Source: Allobranchiibius sp. CTAmp26 (GTDB lineage: Bacteria; Actinomycetota; Actinomycetes; Actinomycetales; Dermatophilaceae). Taken from it: a stretch of 64,000 nucleotides of DNA. The notes below the pieces were generated by a model. The model ran no database searches and was not told the DNA's origin. It was given only the letters and a program-made list of their open reading frames with translations. The position numbers and the translations under genes were made by a program. Location of the stretch: the NCBI RefSeq assembly GCF_017565405.1, contig NZ_JAGEKR010000007.1, positions 1 to 64,000 on the forward strand. Reading direction: 5' to 3'. This document shows, in pieces, positions 61,659-64,000 of the stretch. Positions within the stretch are counted from its first letter, which is position 1; every line of letters begins with the position of its first letter.

Positions 61659-63131
61659 TCATGCCGCGCCTCGTCCTTGGTGGCCGGGCTGTTGTGGCAT
61701 GAGTCCGGGGGTGGGGTTCCAGGTGACGCCGGTGGTGGTGGCGGTGGCGGTGAGCAGGTCGCGGTGCACGATGGTGTGGTGCCTGGCGCAGAGCAGCGCG
61801 GCGTTGGTGAGGGTGGTTTCGCCACCCGCCCACCAGGGGGTGATGTGGTGGGCGTCGCACCAGTCCGGTGGGCGGTCGCAGCCGGGGAAGGTGCAGCCTT
61901 CATCACGGTGGATGATCGCCGTTCTGAGTCCGCTGGTGAACAACCGTTTGGTGCGCCCGACGTCGAGTGGTTCGGATGCGCCACCGAGCACCGCCGGGAT
62001 GAGGTCGGCGTCGCAGGCCATCCGCCGTAGGGTGCCGGCGTCGAGCAGGTCACCGTTGATTGTTCGCCCGGTGCCGGGTAGGTGGCCTGCGGTGGTGAGC
62101 TGATCGATGAGGGTCTGGTGGTCGAAGGTGATGACGATCTTGGCCGACCTGCCGATGTTGCCGCTGGTGTGGGACCGGTCCTCGTCCAGCAACCGGGCCG
62201 CAGTGTCGGCCAGTTCCACCAGCGCGTCCGCGCGCCGCTTGCCGGGGGTGCGGGTGTCCCGCTCGGCCACGACACCGGCACCCAGGCCGGATACCGGGTC
62301 GGTCTCTGCAGCAACACCACCACCGGCGGCGGGGCACGATGCGGGAGCGGGGGCGGCGAGGGCTTGGATGGCGTGTTTGATCACTGCCGCGTGACCGGTG
62401 GACAGGTCCGCGGTCAACCGCGTCAACCCGTTCGGCAGGTCCGCCCAGGTCAGCGTCTCGCAGGCCTGCTGCTGCTCCTCCTGGGCGGTCAACACCTCGG
62501 GCGCGAAGCGGCCGATGATCCGCGCGGACAGGTCCCGCAACGTGCGGGCCCCGGTGTGCGACAAGGCCAGGTACCAGGAGAGGACCTCGTCCCGATCGGC
62601 ACCGGGGATCACCGGCAACGCCTTGGGAGCCTCCCGCAACGCGACCTGCGCGCAGTGCACGCTCACCACTCCCGCGGCCAGCGCATCGGCCACCACCGAG
62701 TTCCGCGGATCAGCACACCCCGTGGCGACCACCCCGATACGACGGCATACGACCGCCTCGGCGACAACCCGATTCGGCGTGCCGCTCTCTGAGGTACCAA
62801 CGGCAGCACCGGCCTCGGTGACGCACGCCGCGACCCAACCGCCCGCATCCGTCGCCGTGGAGTGGGCCACGGTCCCGCGGGTGACCGCCTCCGTGGTCGC
62901 GACCGCCGCCAGCGACTCCGCCCGCGACGACAAGCCGACCATCGACGCGACGAACCGGCCCAGTTGCGTCTCACTCAGCTGGTACAACGCACCGGGCCAG
63001 TCCTCCAACCGGGCGACCAGCACCCCTAAGTCCTCCATCAACCCGACCGCCGCACCAGGACCGGCTGGCAGCACCGACGGACAGGCCGGAAGCGGCGCAT
63101 CCGGCACCCGGGAGATCCCCTCGACACTCAT
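61659..63131 (-). CDS. DUF222 / HNH endonuclease, 13E12 repeat family, copy B
   Basis: A 490-residue paralogue of the gene at 35220-36725 in the same orientation. Both share the N terminus MSVEGISRVPDAPLPA, long identical DUF222 blocks (RDEVLSWYLALSHTGARTLR) and the HNH part CTFPGCDRPPDWCDAHH with LCARHHTIVHRDLL. Differences cluster at residues ~110-130, ~275-295 and ~360, where lengths vary. All Cys/His ligands are intact. ATG 63129-63131 follows AAAAGGGGG. Function unproven; the family is multicopy and probably spreads as a selfish gene. Confidence 0.92.
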   Translation of the reverse strand: MSVEGISRVPDAPLPACPSVLPAGPGAAVGLMEDLGVLVARLEDWPGALYQLSETQLGRFVASMVGLSSRAESLAAVATTEAVTRGTVAHSTATDAGGWVAACVTEAGAAVGTSESGTPNRVVAEAVVCRRIGVVATGCADPRNSVVADALAAGVVSVHCAQVALREAPKALPVIPGADRDEVLSWYLALSHTGARTLRDLSARIIGRFAPEVLTAQEEQQQACETLTWADLPNGLTRLTADLSTGHAAVIKHAIQALAAPAPASCPAAGGGVAAETDPVSGLGAGVVAERDTRTPGKRRADALVELADTAARLLDEDRSHTSGNIGRSAKIVITFDHQTLIDQLTTAGHLPGTGRTINGDLLDAGTLRRMACDADLIPAVLGGASEPLDVGRTKRLFTSGLRTAIIHRDEGCTFPGCDRPPDWCDAHHITPWWAGGETTLTNAALLCARHHTIVHRDLLTATATTTGVTWNPTPGLMPQQPGHQGRGAA

Positions 63132-63181
63132 CCGCACCCACCCCCTTTTCAGTCGCCTGGCAGGTATGCGATCTACCCCTT

Positions 63182-63210
63182 ATCGTACGCGCGTTCGAAG
63201 CAACGCGCAA
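63182..63210 (-). promoter_or_regulatory. Promoter of 13E12 copy B
   Basis: Minus-strand -35 TTGCGC (63205-63210), 17-base spacer and -10 TACGAT (63182-63187), matching copy A. Sequence similarity to the copy A upstream region runs to about 63228; 63229-63375 then holds nothing I recognise apart from the yaaA promoter region. Confidence 0.65.
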
Positions 63211-63375
63211 GGGCAAATAAAGCGAATCCTCATCATCGACAGCATGATTCGAGCAGACATCATCCACATCCCCCACGATCAAGTGACGTCGTCCACACCC
63301 ACCGACAGCGCCCTTGACCGCGGACCACCAACACCTCACTCCTCCCCTGCACGCCTCAGCCGTGAACGATCCCTC

Positions 63376-63381
63376 TAGGGT
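63376..63381 (+). promoter_or_regulatory. -10 element, leaderless yaaA
   Basis: TAGGGT ends 6 bases before the GTG at 63388, so the transcript probably begins with the start codon. Confidence 0.5.
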
Positions 63382-63387
63382 GCCGTC

Positions 63388-64000
63388 GTGCTCGTGCTGC
63401 TGCCCCCGTCGGAGTCCAAGCACGGCCGCAGCCGAGGCGCCGCGCTCGACATCGACCGGCTCTCCTTCCCCGCACTCAGCGCCACCCGCACCGCCGTGCT
63501 CGACGCACTGGGCGACGTCTCGACGCGTCCCGATGCGGCCAGCGTGCTCGGCGTCAGCCCGAACCTGGTCGACGACATCGCGCGCAACACCCGACTGCGC
63601 GCGGCGCCGGCCACGCCCGTCGCCCAGCTCTACACCGGCGTGCTCTACGACGCGCTGGATCTGGCTTCGTTCGATCCCGCAGCGCTGCGCCGCGCGCGTC
63701 GCTGGATCGTGGTGCAGTCCGCAGCCTTCGGCGCCCTCCGACTCGGCGACAAGGTGCCGCCGTACCGGCTGTCGATGGCCGTCAACCTGCCAGGCCTCGG
63801 GCCGCTCGCCGGCCTCTGGCGCGCCCCACTCGACGACCAGCTCACCGCGGCCGCGGGACGCCGGCTCGTCGTCGACTGCCGTTCCAGCACATACGCGGCC
63901 GCGTGGACCCCGCGCGGGCCCGTCGCTCGCCGCTGGGTGCGCATCGAGGTGCCCGGGGCGACCCACGGGGCGAAGCACACCCGCGGCCTGGTCACCCGCG
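63388..64000 (+). CDS. yaaA: YaaA-family peroxide stress protein (partial)
   Basis: The first 204 codons of a DUF328/UPF0246 protein, running off the window. It reads VLVLLPPSESKHGRSRGAAL, then LSFPALSATRTAVLDALG, AQLYTGVLYDALDL, VVQSAAFGALRLGDKVPPYR, LSMAVNLPGLGPLAGLWRAP and VVDCRSSTYAAAW, the ordered signatures of the family. E. coli YaaA lowers free iron during peroxide stress and binds DNA; the actinobacterial role is untested. GTG 63388 starts it; no stop occurs before 64000. Confidence 0.9.
   Translation, partial: MLVLLPPSESKHGRSRGAALDIDRLSFPALSATRTAVLDALGDVSTRPDAASVLGVSPNLVDDIARNTRLRAAPATPVAQLYTGVLYDALDLASFDPAALRRARRWIVVQSAAFGALRLGDKVPPYRLSMAVNLPGLGPLAGLWRAPLDDQLTAAAGRRLVVDCRSSTYAAAWTPRGPVARRWVRIEVPGATHGAKHTRGLVTR

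Noticed and set aside
61659-63131. HNH genes plus neighbours as a phage-defence island
   Set aside because: DUF222/HNH copies stand alone with no partner defence genes; the neighbouring cassette has no nuclease, helicase or toxin signature.

Overview
The window is chromosomal DNA from a high-GC Gram-positive bacterium (Actinomycetota), most likely order Micrococcales near Dermacoccaceae/Intrasporangiaceae. The evidence is strong G/C bias at third codon positions, GlnE/GlnA2 pairing, PriA-type HisA, polyphosphate glucokinase, a FurA-catalase pair, an IdeR-type iron box, two DUF222/HNH (13E12-family) genes and many leaderless TANNNT promoters. The genus cannot be fixed by reading alone.

Layout. 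(1) 1-241: minus-strand promoter and leader of an rRNA operon whose 16S gene lies just outside the window. (2) 242-15307, all minus: infC-rpmI-rplT, a SpoU methyltransferase, pheS-pheT, then argC-J-B-D-F-R-H with 4-base stop/start overlaps, a 3-methyladenine glycosylase and tyrS. An ARG box sits on the pheT stop codon just before argC. (3) 15713-35127, accessory: TfoX-like protein, an MFS exporter, furA-katA, a VOC protein, a polyol uptake and catabolism operon with a divergent SorC regulator, lpdA, efeUOB behind an iron box, and a patatin/acyltransferase pair. (4) 35220-37041: 13E12-family gene copy A and a degenerate duplicate of the 3' end of sseB. (5) 37068-42947, minus: hisD-C-B-unknown-H-priA-sseB. 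(6) 43122-52132: a DksA/TraR-like zinc protein, glnE-glnA2, panB, MFS, a small conserved protein, map, ppgK. (7) 52170-58713: AlkZ-like glycosylase, FemAB-like ligase, MBL hydrolase, GuaB1, RNase P RNA and an RNB-domain RNase. (8) 58710-61538: a minus-strand cassette of a six-repeat, Lys/Arg-free acidic protein, a JmjC-type oxygenase and a Suc/Fer [2Fe-2S] protein. (9) 61659-64000: 13E12-family copy B and the start of yaaA.

How the parts fit. Regions 2 and 5 are biosynthetic or translational housekeeping. From memory, priA/sseB often lie close to infC in related genomes, so the roughly 21.8 kb between them here looks like an accessory insertion, and the broken sseB copy marks its edge. The cassette in region 8 is the best candidate for an undescribed system: a repetitive likely substrate, an attenuator-like hairpin, a 2-oxoglutarate/Fe(II) oxygenase and a possible redox partner with translational coupling.
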